Assembly (NCBI GenBank): GCA_028673005.1
Contig: CM054118.1
Location: forward strand, 61,933,401 to 61,997,400
Origin: Tanypteryx hageni
Lineage: Eukaryota > Arthropoda > Insecta > Odonata > Petaluridae
Length of the DNA stretch: 64,000 nt
Direction of reading: 5' to 3'
A program made the position numbers and the translations under genes. Of the stretch, positions 23,634-34,286 are shown piece by piece (the first letter of the stretch is position 1; each line of letters opens with the position of its first letter). The notes beneath the pieces were generated by a model, which had not been told where the DNA came from, ran no database searches, and was given only the letters and a program-made list of their open reading frames with translations.

Positions 23634-24922
23634 TATATATAGGAGGATACTAATGTTTAGGTACTTCCAGAAGAGCTGGAGATTCGAAATTTTTTACGAC
23701 TGTAAGATAGAAAAAACGAAAATCTTGAAAAAGTTCAACAACGCGACCGCTAAAAATTTGCAAAACTTTAAACAATTTTTCAAGGTTTATGTATTTTCTA
23801 ATGTGCTCCGAAGCTAAAAAATTTTACAGGTAGAATTTGTAAACGAAATAGGGATTATAGAAATTTTGATATTTTAATTTGTTTGGCTGTTAAAAATTCT
23901 TAAAGTTTAAACAAATAGGTCAGTGTTTAGGTACTTCGGGGTGAGCTACAATGCTTAAATTTTTATGTTATTTTGAGGTTAGTGCAATTTCACAAATAAA
24001 AATGTGATTATTTCCTTGAAATTGTTATTGCGGCCATTATAAATTTTTTAAATTGAAAAAATTAGAAAAGATTATTTCACTTCTAAATGAGCTACAACGT
24101 TAAAATATGGCAGAAAAGTGAGGAAATAGTGCACCACATGGGAAAAATGATAATATTCTTAAAATTCCATATTTTAGGCATTGTTTTATTGAATATTGTT
24201 CCATAAGGAAAGAAAAAATTTATATATAGACGTTCCTTACAGAGGAGGATCACTTCCATAAAAGAGGCAGTCTCGAAATTATGAATATGTGCAAAACCGA
24301 CTAGAAAAAACGAAAATCTTGAAAGTTCTACAGTACAGCTGCTAAAAATTCGAAATTGTTTAAACAAATTTTCAAGGTTTATGTATTTCCGGATGTGCTG
24401 CGGAGCTGAAATTTAATTTATAGGTAGAATTTGAAAAAAAATAACGAAATAGGGATTGTACAAATTTTTATATTTTAATTTGTTTAGCGGTTAAAAATTC
24501 TTAAAGTTTAAACAAATAGGTAAATGTTTAGATACTACGGGGCGAGATAGGGAGCTGAAATTTTAAAGTTATTTAGAGATTAACCTATAAAAACGAATAA
24601 ACGTTTCAGTGCATCCATAAAATTGTTATTGCGGCCGTTTGAAATTAATTAATTTTAAACAATTAGATAAATGTTACTTCACTTCTAAATGTGCTACAAG
24701 TTTAAAATTTGGCAGAAATGTGTAGCATTATTAACCAAATGTGAAAAAATGTAATATTCGTAAAATTGCAAAAATTAGTGATTGTTTTACTCCATTATCG
24801 TTCCAGAGGAGAAATCTTATGAATTAAATAAATATTTCTCATGATGAAATATCTCTCTGAAAAATTAATATTTTTCTCAAGGTGAGATGAAATGCTTGTA
24901 ATATGCAATCACCTTCTACTAG
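23520..24922 (+). mobile_element. Helitron-like element, unit 2, with internal duplication
   Basis: It starts with the same TCATTATATATAGACGTTCC end as unit 1 and is head-to-tail with it. A (TA)n microsatellite (23554-23641) and a body with AGGATACTAATGTTTAGG follow. It ends with TGCTTGTAATATGCAATCA, a spacer and CTAG (24919-24922). A second, truncated 5' end motif (TATATATAGACGTTCCTTAC at about 24222) and a repeat of the body (about 24262-24550) show an internal or nested duplication with a period of about 0.6 kb. No coding capacity was recognised. Confidence 0.65.
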
Positions 24923-24933
24923 TATCTATATGT

Positions 24934-24972
24934 TATATTCTCCTCCTCTGTAAGGAACGTCTATATATAATG
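24934..24972 (-). mobile_element. Inverted Helitron-like 5' end
   Basis: The reverse complement reads TCATTATATATAGACGTTCC and continues through the CTTACAGAGGAGGA block. It is again preceded by A on its own strand, so it is an oppositely oriented copy of the same terminus. Confidence 0.65.
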
Positions 24973-24984
24973 ATAACATATATA

Positions 24985-25340
24985 TATGAGGATACTAATG
25001 TTTAGGCACTTCCAGAAAAGCGGTAGATATTTAGTAAATTTTTTTGTCGTTGGGATCATGTGCAAAATCGACTAGAAAAAACGAAACTCTTGAAAGCTCT
25101 ACTGTGCAGCTGCTAAAAATTCGAAATTGCTTAAACAAATTTTCAAGGTTTATGTATTTCCGAATGTAATACGGAGCTGAAATTTTTTATTAGGTAGAAT
25201 TCATAAAAAAAAACGAAATAGGGATTGTACAAATTTTGACATTTTAATTTGTTTGACAGTTAAAAATTCTTCAAGTTTGAACAAATGGGTAAATGTCTAG
25301 ATACTACCGGGCGAGTTAGAGAGCTGAAATATTTATAGTA
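24985..25340 (+). mobile_element. Third, 3'-truncated body copy of the Helitron-like repeat
   Basis: GAGGATACTAATGTTTAGGC and the following approximately 350 bp match the bodies at 23641-23950 and 24262-24550 (shared AAATTTTCAAGGTTTATGTA, GAAATAGGGATTGTAC and TTTTAATTTGTTTG blocks). The similarity stops abruptly near 25340, about 465 bp before the Zic splice acceptor. Confidence 0.65.
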
Positions 25341-25805
25341 AATTATATCGCCGAAATCAAAGCGAGGAATGACGAGCATGGTTGGAGAACGGAATGGTAG
25401 TATGAAAAATCGAAAGAGGTGTAACTTCGTTAGAGGAAATTATTAGTAAATCATAGTTAACTTTCTCAAATGATTTGTCTAAGTGGAAAGAGGTTGCGCT
25501 TAGGTAAATAATTCATACCTTTGATTCGAGTGTCGCTGTACTTCGATCATGTTGGTTGTCTCACGCCGATGAGAATGGCTGCTTCGAATCTGAAAAGCGC
25601 CATCTGGTCAGCACAGCTATAAAACTGTTAATAGAACGCACCCATCTCGATCATGGACCGTATTCCTTAGCAGTGTCTCAAATTATGCCCACCGCCATCT
25701 TCTGTAAGAATCCGTATTGCCGACAAAAATTTAAATAATTAAATTATCCATTTCTGTCTTATAATACGTAATAACGAACCATTTCTTTCTTTCCTCCGCC
25801 TCCAG
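25341..25805 (+). other. Last part of the Zic intron with 3' splice site
   Basis: Single-copy-looking sequence leads to a polypyrimidine tract (TTTCTTTCTTTCCTCCGCC, 25783-25801) and a CAG acceptor at 25803-25805. Possible branch-point sequences lie in the AT-rich stretch at about 25735-25780, but none is distinctive. Confidence 0.75.
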
Positions 25806-26536
25806 GTGAAAAGCCGTTCAAGTGTGAATTCCAAGGCTGCGACCGGCGATTTGCCAACAGCTCCGATCGCAAGAAGCACTCCCACGTGCACACGTCGGAC
25901 AAACCTTACAACTGCAAGATCCGTGGATGCGACAAGTCCTATACGCACCCCTCGTCACTCAGGAAACACATGAAGGTGCACGGAAAGAGCCCGCCCCCGC
26001 CCGGCTTCGACGATTCGGACGACTCCGATTCGGAGAGCAACCACAGCAGCTCTGCGGTGTCGCCGTCTCCGACGCAGGCGGGTGGAGGCAGCAGGGCGAT
26101 GACGCCCCAGCTGACCCCGGGGGGCGCCACCTCTTCCTCCTCCGGAAACACCTCCACCACCGCCACATCCTCCACCTCCTCCGCGCCCGCCATCACGGCC
26201 ACCACGAACCTGTCGGAATGGTACGTGTGCCAGAGCGCTGCCGGGATGCCCACCCCGCCCTCCGCGGAACACTCGCCCGTCTCCTCCGCGCCCCACCACC
26301 TGCCGCTCCACGGCGCCACGATAGGACTCAACGCCCAGACGGACATGAGCAACTTGGGAGGCCAGATGCTGGGAGGAGGACACGGCGGAGGGCCTCTGCA
26401 GGGCCTGCTGCCTCCCCCTCCGCCTCACCACCACCATCCGCATCACCATCCGCACCATCACCCTCCGACGCCGCACCATCACCACCACCATCACCACCCG
26501 CACCTCTTGCACCCGGCCTCGGCTGCGGCTTACTGA
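25806..26536 (+). CDS. opa: Terminal coding exon of a Zic/odd-paired zinc-finger transcription factor
   Basis: Partial gene: 242 full codons plus a phase-1 split Gly. Zic proteins are nuclear C2H2 DNA-binding regulators of patterning and neural development; odd-paired is the insect member. Numbering from Glu at 25808: finger 4 has C6, C11, H24, H28 (C-X4-C-X12-H-X3-H), and finger 5 has C36, C41, H54, H58. The linker HTSDKPY and the [20 protein letters not shown] block are Zic signatures. A Ser/Asp-rich acidic patch follows (about 66-80), then a Ser/Thr/Pro-rich stretch, the arthropod Zic motif NLSEWYVC (134-141), and a Pro/His-rich tail (about 200-236) ending SAAAY and TGA (26534-26536). The exon starts at the Zic intron position just before GEKPFKC. 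Fingers 1-3 are not in view, so upstream exons lie further 5'. It is GC-rich relative to its surroundings and has no disruptions. Confidence 0.97.
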
Positions 26537-27984
26537 GACGCGCCTCCGGGAGGCGTAGCGGCGTTCGAATGCAGCGGTGCCGGAGACGGGGGCTTTTCGT
26601 CGACCACGGAGGCCTATCGGTTCGACGCCTGGAATTTTTGAGTCCATCGCTACGCCTTAGTTACCACCAAAGTGTGGCAGAACGGGAAGAGGACGTTCGG
26701 AGGCATTTTGACCCCAATATCGTAGACGAACTGAAAAAGATTGACGATATTATTGTCCCTAATTATCTTCGGAAGAAGCATTGGTTTAAAACAAACCGGA
26801 CGAGATATGCAGAAGTGTGCGACTCCTGGTACCTCCGATATCCGATTCGCGAACTCGTGCTCGAAACCGACAGAACAACTTCAACAAAACGCCTTTTGTG
26901 GTCCAAACAGAAGGTTGAGTTTGTTGCAGTCGTGTGAATTCAAGTTCGAGAACGACTCGAAAATTTGTTTTGCGTGATGTTAAAATATCTCTCACTAACT
27001 TAACTTTCTCGAAATTTTTGTATATATCTGACTGAAGTCGATATAGATGCTAGCAAGAGTTTGAATGCCAAGATAAAATATGAGTAAAAAATATATATAC
27101 ATATAATTTTATTGAATACTCACTGCCCTCTGACTAAAAATATCTATTATTGTATGATCGATTCCTATTAAAATTCCTAAATTTATAAAACCAACGTATA
27201 TAATCTGAACTGAGAAATGTGATCTAGTGAAAATGTTGCCATAAGCTGGAGCCTGAGGGTCGGATGTAAATGGAACATAGGTAAAGCAGAACTCAAATTC
27301 ATCACGGACTTTTTTGTGCAAGATTAACGAGAAGTTTTTAAGTATTGTGCCGAACAAATGTGAAATGTTTTCGAGATTAATACTACGGGAATAACATTTT
27401 TAATTTCTTTATTATTCCTGCTTTTCAGTTCGTTTGCGACGTTTTCGGTTCGTGTGATATATTATACAGGATATGAAAAACTATCCTACAGATACGTGAA
27501 ATCGTAACTTGTTTTAGGCCGAAAAAATGGCTATGTTAACAGGAGTGACTGGCTGATTGAATGCTTCACTTTTTTAATCGAAAAGGACGAGATTGGTGAA
27601 TGTGCTGCCTTTGAGACTTTATTTTTACAGGAGAAGGAAGAGGCACGAAAGATCCCATTTTAATGACGCGGGATTCGATGAAACCTAAGATATTTTAATT
27701 CTCCGAAAGACGTGTGTATATATATAAAAATATATATTCTTCGGAGTGTGTATTTTTCTGTGAACATGGGATTGTGTGTATTTTAAACAAGTGGACAAAA
27801 AGTGGGGGTTGATTACTTTCTTTGCGGATGGACTAAGAACCGCATACATTTGATTTAAGTGTGCATATATGTATAAAACGATTCTTAATTCTTGAAAGGC
27901 TGAATGAATATAAAATGCTGTGGGGTTCTTTTTCTGCACCCACACGCACGACTGTATTGCTGCTACATTGGATGATTGAATAAA
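26537..27984 (+). other. Probable Zic 3' UTR
   Basis: The sequence after the stop codon becomes AT-rich by about 26950. A possible poly(A) signal AATAAA lies at 27979-27984. The true cleavage site cannot be fixed from sequence. The next recognisable feature is a transposon relic beginning near 28015. Confidence 0.5.
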
Positions 27985-28014
27985 ATAACCGCCCATCTAT
28001 GTCAAGCAATTATT

Positions 28015-29205
28015 TATAGCATTTTTATTTCAAATAACATCTCTCTAGATTCTTCCAACTGCTTGTATAGACTAATACTGTGTGAAAATGCCAACATCTT
28101 GCTCTTGATCATGGATCAGTATTGCAGAATTATTCTACTCGTTGTTATTGTTGAAAAGTCTTTTCATTATTATTTTAACTCTTAGTCTTTCGTTTTTGAG
28201 ACAATAAAAAATCCTCTCTCCGAACTGAATGCAATTAGGGTCTTGGAAAAATATATACTATATAGGATTCTAAGTAATCGTTCTATTACAATTTCTATGG
28301 TGTTCCAAGGGGTTTTGCAGTCAAACAACAATCTAATAAATTGAATTGTTTGTACAATTTTAATAATTTTTTAACAGTTTTGTAAATAACCATGTAACCA
28401 TATTCATACGAACATTTTCTGCTGCAAATTTGCTTTCGTTTTCTGAAACATTCATCTTCGCTTTCATATTTCGGTTCTGAGGCATCATTATTTAAATATT
28501 CACTTGCTTCCTGATTTTGTTCTTAAAAAACATCCATAACCGCTAAATGAATAGCGTAGTTATTATAACACAGCTTTTCGCATGCAGTGGAAACAATGTC
28601 TTTGTCAAAATTAAGCCCGAAAGATTTAAGATTTGAATTGACCAATTCGATTGCCTTTTCGGCTGGACAAGAACCATGGATCCGCGTTAAACCCAAGTTA
28701 CCTGAATCTCCATCGCAGTAACATATGTGAACATTCATATTCCTATCTGCAATATCGAAAACTGGTTCATTCAGCTTTGAATTGGCTATTTTTTGTTTTC
28801 TGCTATCATTTCATTGATATTCGATATTATTTCTTGTTTAATTGTCATAATATTTATATATCTATTTAATTAAATCGGACGACCTATTTGGCAAGGTAAA
28901 TCCTTACGATCTGATACTGTTCCGAAAAAATTAACTTTTGCAAATTGTAGATATTGAGAATGCCATATTTGACAGCAAGTTCTGAAACAATTTATTCAAG
29001 TGTAGTACTATCGTTGCTAATATTTATTTTTGTACTTTTTTGGAAGCGCTTGGAACAGATTATTCTTTTCGTTTTGGTTTCATGTTATGCAGACCCACCA
29101 GGTGCCGATGTAAGCCCCGTTGCTGATGATGCTGCTTTATTGTTTTTTCTCTTAAATTATTTCCAAACATCATCGTATTCGCCCTTTTTATGGCCTAAAA
29201 CATTA
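28015..29205 (-). pseudogene. BED-type hAT transposase pseudogene
   Basis: Minus-strand translation in shifting frames follows the order of an arthropod hAT transposase. EYDDVWK.FKRKNNKA with a downstream GGSA (29185-29100) is a decayed BED finger. TTLE..VSELAVKYGI follows (about 28990-28950), then NMNVHICY, LGLTRIHGSCPAEKAIELVN and SFGLNFDKDIVS (28740-28590), LCYNNYAIHLAVMDVF (28570-28523), DCKTPWNTIEIVIERLLRI (28320-28262) and a KQLEESREMLFEIKML-like piece near 28040. The part around the second catalytic Asp (usually TDGAS) is collapsed to TACEK. Several frameshifts and stops make it non-functional. The C-terminal dimerisation domain was not found. Confidence 0.75.
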
Positions 29206-31160
29206 TAAACAAATACTAGAAAACAAAATGTTGCTAATGTAAAAATTTAGTTTATATTGCTAATTTTATCAGCATTGCCCAGCGAAAGATTTATAAAAAC
29301 AAGTTACATATATTACTTTTCTGTAGAACACGATTATTCTGGACTATCATTTAACGAGTTTTCTTCAAATAAAATTTATTTACCAAGATGCAAAACGAAT
29401 AAAAAATAATTCCACCTGAAATGAGTTGAGGAATTCAGATGATGTACTTGAATCTAGAAAGAAACATCTGATGATTCGTCTGCTTGAAATCATAGTGGGG
29501 TATTCCGATTTTACGTCAAGAACCATATAAGTACACTTATGTCGCCACACAGTAAATGTGTCGGTGAAATTAGTGATTTTTTTTACCGGAATTCTTCGTA
29601 GTTCTATCCTTCGGATAAATTCACTCATCACTGAAGAGAGCGATCTTTTTGTTGCCTAGCAGCAACTTATCGCCTTCAGAATCTTAACTATTTTCTGACG
29701 AAGATAAATGCGCTATAAATTCCTTCAGATATGTCCTTTTAAAATCCTCTGAGGTCAATTCTTTTTAGTAGTGTCTTTCAATTTGTTTCTACAACAGCAA
29801 GGTTAGCATTTCAGTCGTATTCAGCGGTAGGTAATTAACCGCAACGTGCGTCAGTATTTCTGTTGCATATATGCTGATGCGGAAGAAAGGGGGCAATTTG
29901 TGTGTGGTTGTCCGTTGAGGTTGCGCGCTGGAAAGGGTTTGTTTGGATTTGAAAGGAAAGGGATTTGCACTTCGGGGAGCTATTGAGAGCGGGATGTGGT
30001 AGCCGGGATTATACTTAGTCTCGAATATTGAATTACAAAACGATGATGAAAATATAATGACAGCAAAATTTATACTAAAATTATGATTCAGTATGAAAGC
30101 TGTTAACATCAACCCGGAAGTGAATGTATCATCACTATGATTTAGTTAAAAAATAAAATACACCACTAGTCAGCCATTCCCCTCCATCTTGGCAAACTAG
30201 ACAATACGGAAAAAATCATAACCAAATAAAAAAGAGATAACGCTAGCTTGGTTCTTTTTACAACATCAATTTCAACGGCAATCCTTCAATTTATGTAGGA
30301 AATGAAGGGGCGTATAGCGGAGAGGGGGCGGGGGTAGGGATGAAGACGCGTCTGGGACGGACAAGGAAGCAAAAGTCGACTGCTGAAGGGGTTACTTGAT
30401 GGCCTCGGGGCGAAGAAGACGTGTGCTGTACGGGATCTCTCGGAGTAAGTGTCATCTCGAAATGTTTTGCTAGCGAGAAGCGGGTGCGGAATGGAGGGGA
30501 GGAAAATGGAGGGGGAGGAAATAGAAGAAGCCGGGAGAATAAAAGAGGGAAGATAGAGGCTAAAGTTTAAGATTCGGGGATATATCGCAATACATTTGAG
30601 CGCTCAATAGTAGTAACATAGACTTTTAAACATTAAGAAATACAAAAAACTGATTACGGACGCTCAGTAGCTCAAAAGTACATCTGCTTTCCCTTATATT
30701 TTAATGATTAGTGTAGCTTATTTCAATTTTGATTTCAGCCATTGGTGAAACCAAAATGATGATTGTTTTTTTAATCAACTGTTGCAATGAAAGAATAATG
30801 CCGGGGGAAGACCTTTGGGAGGTAATGTTACAAATCTTTTTGATAAAACCAAGTAATACACAAGAGTTTCGATGAGGTTCTGAAGGAAATGCTGCTTATC
30901 ATCCTGTATTGGCATAAGAACATGACCGACCGACCTGCTTTGAATGGCCCATAATTAATGCTGATACACAGTTTCACAGAAAAATTACGGAACCCGTTTT
31001 ACGACAAAAACGGGATTTCATTCTATTTTAAAACTCTTCTCTGATGGATTAATATAAATATTCCCAAAACCGATCACTTTTTAAAAAATAGCCCCTCTCC
31101 TTCTTTATATATATATAACAATTCTACATAAGCACTTCTCATCGGCAAAGAAGGCGTATG
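29206..31160. other. Non-coding DNA, no gene recognised
   Basis: A minus-strand frame at about 29760-29380 follows directly upstream of the hAT relic and may be unrecognisable transposon sequence. A G-rich stretch lies at about 30310-30560. No host gene is supported. Confidence 0.4.
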
Positions 31161-31179
31161 TATAAATCATTCTGCAGTA

Positions 31180-31563
31180 GCGAACTAAAACGTGGGCCGC
31201 ATTAACAGTTGCAGCTTCATAGGCGGGCCGCATAAACATGAAAATGCTTCGGCGGGCCACGTTAGGGTTCACATCGTAAGTAATGTGAGGTAAAGCGAGG
31301 GATCCTATATAATTAATGAGGTCAGGCTCAACTCGGTGGAATTTACTCATATTGAAAAAAGAAGAACTTTGTATTTCCACAAATTTGTGAAAATGCGAGG
31401 GATCCTGTTAGTGAAAATCAATAATAAATAATAATATGTTACCCCCGGCATTAATTTGAACTACAAATATGAAATTATCTCTATTTTATATTACGGTTCG
31501 CTTTCATAATGGCATCGCGGGCCACATAAAATGCCCTCGCGGGCCGCAGTTTGCCCACCCCTG
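31180..31563. mobile_element. hAT-like non-autonomous element, one terminal inverted repeat present
   Basis: The right end reads GGGCCGCAGTTTGCCCACCC plus CTG (to 31563). On the opposite strand this is CAGGGGTGGGCAAACTGCGG, a classic terminus of hAT elements. Repeated GCGGGCCRC blocks occur at 31194, 31223 and 31252 on the left. The left terminus itself is missing or eroded. An 8-bp duplication partner for TGCTAATG (31564-31571) was not found. Confidence 0.6.
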
Positions 31564-31687
31564 TGCTAATGCCATCGAGTGAAAAAATCCCTCCATCGTT
31601 TCAGGATATTGCCGCCAATTAAATGTTAACTGATCACGTAAACGTTACGGAGAAATTCGTCGTCTTTCAAGGAGCTTATTCCTTGAA

Positions 31688-31758
31688 TGCGCGCCCGGCA
31701 TCGAACCCGCGTTTTCAGTGTCGTAAGTCAGTGAACGGGAATGCTTCGGTTACCATGG
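31688..31758 (-). repeat. tRNA-like sequence (SINE head or tRNA relic)
   Basis: On the minus strand, TGGTAACCGAAGCATTCCCG (A-box-like) precedes GCGGGTTCGATGCCGGGC (B box GGTTCGATGCC, 31697-31707). The spacing is tRNA-like, but the acceptor and anticodon stems are not convincing. Confidence 0.4.
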
Positions 31759-32374
31759 TTCGTGTTTTTGGTCCACAAGGGAAAAATTCCTCCTAGCACA
31801 GGGAGAAAAGTAGGAAAAGTTTTGCTGGTTCTGTTCGATTGACTCCCAGAGACTGACTGACACAGCTCTTCCCCTCGTTTGAGTGACAGTCGTGAACAGC
31901 GGGGGTCTGCCGAGGACGCGAAGGAGAGGAGATGGGGTTGAAGGGGCGTGAGAGAGGAAAAAAAGAAAGATGGAGGAGGGGGTGGGCGGGACAGGAGCAA
32001 TCATCACGGAACAATGAAAGCTTTAAAAAGTGGACGGCAATATATCTCGAAGAATTGTTCTCGAGCAATGAGTTGCTATACTCGGATTCCGTCAATTTTC
32101 TAGAGCAGAGGCTTCAACCTCTTTCGTTCCTATTGCATATTTTTAAATGATAATGAACAGAACAACATCTATATTAAAATGTACTAGGGGCCCATTGCAT
32201 GAAAACATTTTGGGAACCTTGGGTAAAATGGTCCAATGCGACAGTTCCTATGACAAAAAATTGTTACACAGGATGTTATTAGTTGAACCACTTTTATTGC
32301 CTGAACAATTAATGCGCTTAAGGTTGAGCACGCTTCTTCGAAGAGACACGGTAATATAAAAAACATTTGATTCG
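31759..32374. other. Unassigned non-coding DNA
   Basis: A G/A-rich patch lies at 31930-32000. A CAGAGGCTTCAACCTCTTTC sequence at about 32105 resembles a hAT terminus preceded by TTCTAGAG, but no matching end was found. Confidence 0.4.
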
Positions 32375-32473
32375 GCCACCACATGACTTTCTCCATACCT
32401 GTAATATTTATAAAATTTCCAAATAGGTTAAATGATAATAAATATATTGGATATAGCAAGCCCCAACAATTAA
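32375..32473 (-). repeat. Dispersed repeat, copy 2 (partner at 16438-16605)
   Basis: Reverse complement of the family described at 16438-16605, sharing GAGAAAGTCATGTGGTGGCC, GCTATATCCAATAT and AATTGTTGG. Confidence 0.6.
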
Positions 32474-32869
32474 GACAATAAAAAGGAGTGTAACTAAGCG
32501 GCAGGTGGTGTGTTGGCAGCTAAAAATATAACTTTTAAAATATCTCTTAAACAATGCATTATGTGGGAAAATGCATCGAACAAACGAAAATTAAATTTAT
32601 TACAACTTTTATTCGTATACTTTTTTACATTCATCAAATATTAAAGGACATATTTCAAAAAACGCATAAGCGACAAGACTAAACACCCACTTCCGGTTGA
32701 CCAATTTTTAAAAGCTAATCAGTTCTTGTCCCTTTAACAAAAATGTCAAATATAAAATTTCGCGATGACCTGATTAATAGCTATTGAGTTAGACCACTCA
32801 CAAAATTCCGGTCACAGACATCAATAAAATAGTCAAAACGTGTTCAGGGGACCTTGAAACGTATTTCCG

Positions 32870-33560
32870 TTGAAATCTCGAATTTTTTCAAGAAACAATA
32901 CTTTCTCTTTACTTCTTATACGGAGAAAGAAACAACATGATCCAAACGGAACTTGTGATGCCTACTTTCCATTTCATCATTTATTTAATACTTATATTGG
33001 CTTTAATAGCTTTAAAATCACCGCGGATATGTTGCTTTTTGTGTTCCCAAATTTCATAATTTAGCGTTATAAAATATTACAAATACATTCGAAAGAAATA
33101 TTAAATTAATCACGCGTATTTGTGCGGCAAAAATGACGCGTAAATACCGAATCCGACTCCAACAATAGTTGCTATAGCAACACTCTCGTAATGAGTGATA
33201 AAAAATCACAAAGAGATACGGTCAGCAACATTCCACGATAAATTTAGAATCTTCATTCATTTCCTAAGAGAATCTCTCCGATATTACAATTCTAAGATAT
33301 TTTCATGTGCAAGAGAAAATTACCCTACACGATGGATTTCAGATTTCCCATGTAAACCAAATGGGAAAGATTGTTCCTGGAATCGAACTTTCAATCTTCG
33401 CAACAAAAACTGTCCTTGGGAGCGCGATTTAAGTAGTAAGAGATTTCTACCAAGTGCCATGAAATTGGTATATATTAGTATATTGGTTCAAAAGTTAATA
33501 GGGGAGGGACAGACAACGAAGAAACTGTGAGCCTATTTTAATTATGGACAGTAAGCTAAA
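32870..33560 (+). repeat. 0.65-kb dispersed repeat family, copy 1
   Basis: Matches 43890-44545 in the same orientation. Shared blocks are ATTGGCTTTAATAGCTTTAA, GTTCCCAAATTTCATAATT, AACACTCTCGTAATGAGTGA and GAGAATCTCTCCG, with a terminal TTGGTTCAAAAGT block. It contains a perfect GTTGCTATAGCAAC palindrome near 33169. The 3' part (ATTGGTTCAAAAGTTAATAG then a GGACAGACA stretch) resembles the tails of several insect repeats. No coding potential. Confidence 0.75.
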
Positions 33561-34286
33561 GATTCCATTCTAACAACCTTTTGTTGATAAAAAAAGTTCC
33601 ATAATGTCATCCCTAGGTGTGGCACCACAGTTTATGATTCCGAGGTCACGAGTGAAAGCCTGAGCAAGGTGAAAAGTTATCGGCGTTAAATTTTTGTTTA
33701 AATCATTAAAAAAAACTTCGACCATCCTCTAACCAAAACGATGACTCGAATGGTAACATGTAGATGTGTAATGGCACGCGTACCAACGGTTGAAAATATC
33801 TGTGACACGGTTGGCGTGTAATCATTCCGGTAGTTAAAACAGATGATGAATTTGAGCTAAAACCTCTCGGCCTATTACAAAATATGCGTATTAGAACAAA
33901 AACAGCAACAAAGTTTAGTTTGAGAAAATGAACGAAATAAAAAGGTGCGGTTTGTCGAGAAGACTGAAATAAAACATTGAGGTCTCTGCGAGAGACCGCT
34001 ATCAGTCCGTAGAAAATGGAGGGAAGATATTATAAAAGATTTTGTTCAAACTATATACGCCAGGAGAAAACATCTAATTGTCGTCTGTTCCATTTTAGGA
34101 TATTAATGCAATCAATGCTCATACGGTGGTTAGCAAAAGCGCGGAAATGAAGGAAAAGTGCATGCTTATTGTTAGATTTAAGATAATATTATAGTCAGCA
34201 TTGCCATTTGCACAAATTTTCAAATATTGAGATGATTAATATTTCACTCGATCGACAAAATTCAAATCACACTTGCTTCTTTACAA
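33561..34286. other. Unassigned non-coding DNA
   Basis: No gene was recognised. A small hairpin GGTCTCTGCGAGAGACC lies near 33981. Confidence 0.4.

Noticed and set aside
23371..25340. CRISPR-like or satellite interpretation of the repeated 20-30 bp motif
   Set aside because: Spacing is irregular, one copy is inverted, and the units carry Helitron ends; the genome is clearly eukaryotic.
25955..26647. 230-codon antisense open frame across the Zic exon
   Set aside because: Arg/Gly/Val-rich mirror of a GC-rich, His/Pro/Ser-coding exon; no domain and no promoter or splice evidence.
32090..32125. hAT terminus CAGAGGCTTCAACCTC with TTCTAGAG flank
   Set aside because: No matching second end or second copy of the flank nearby; the similarity to 62714-62721 (TTCTAGAG) is probably coincidence.
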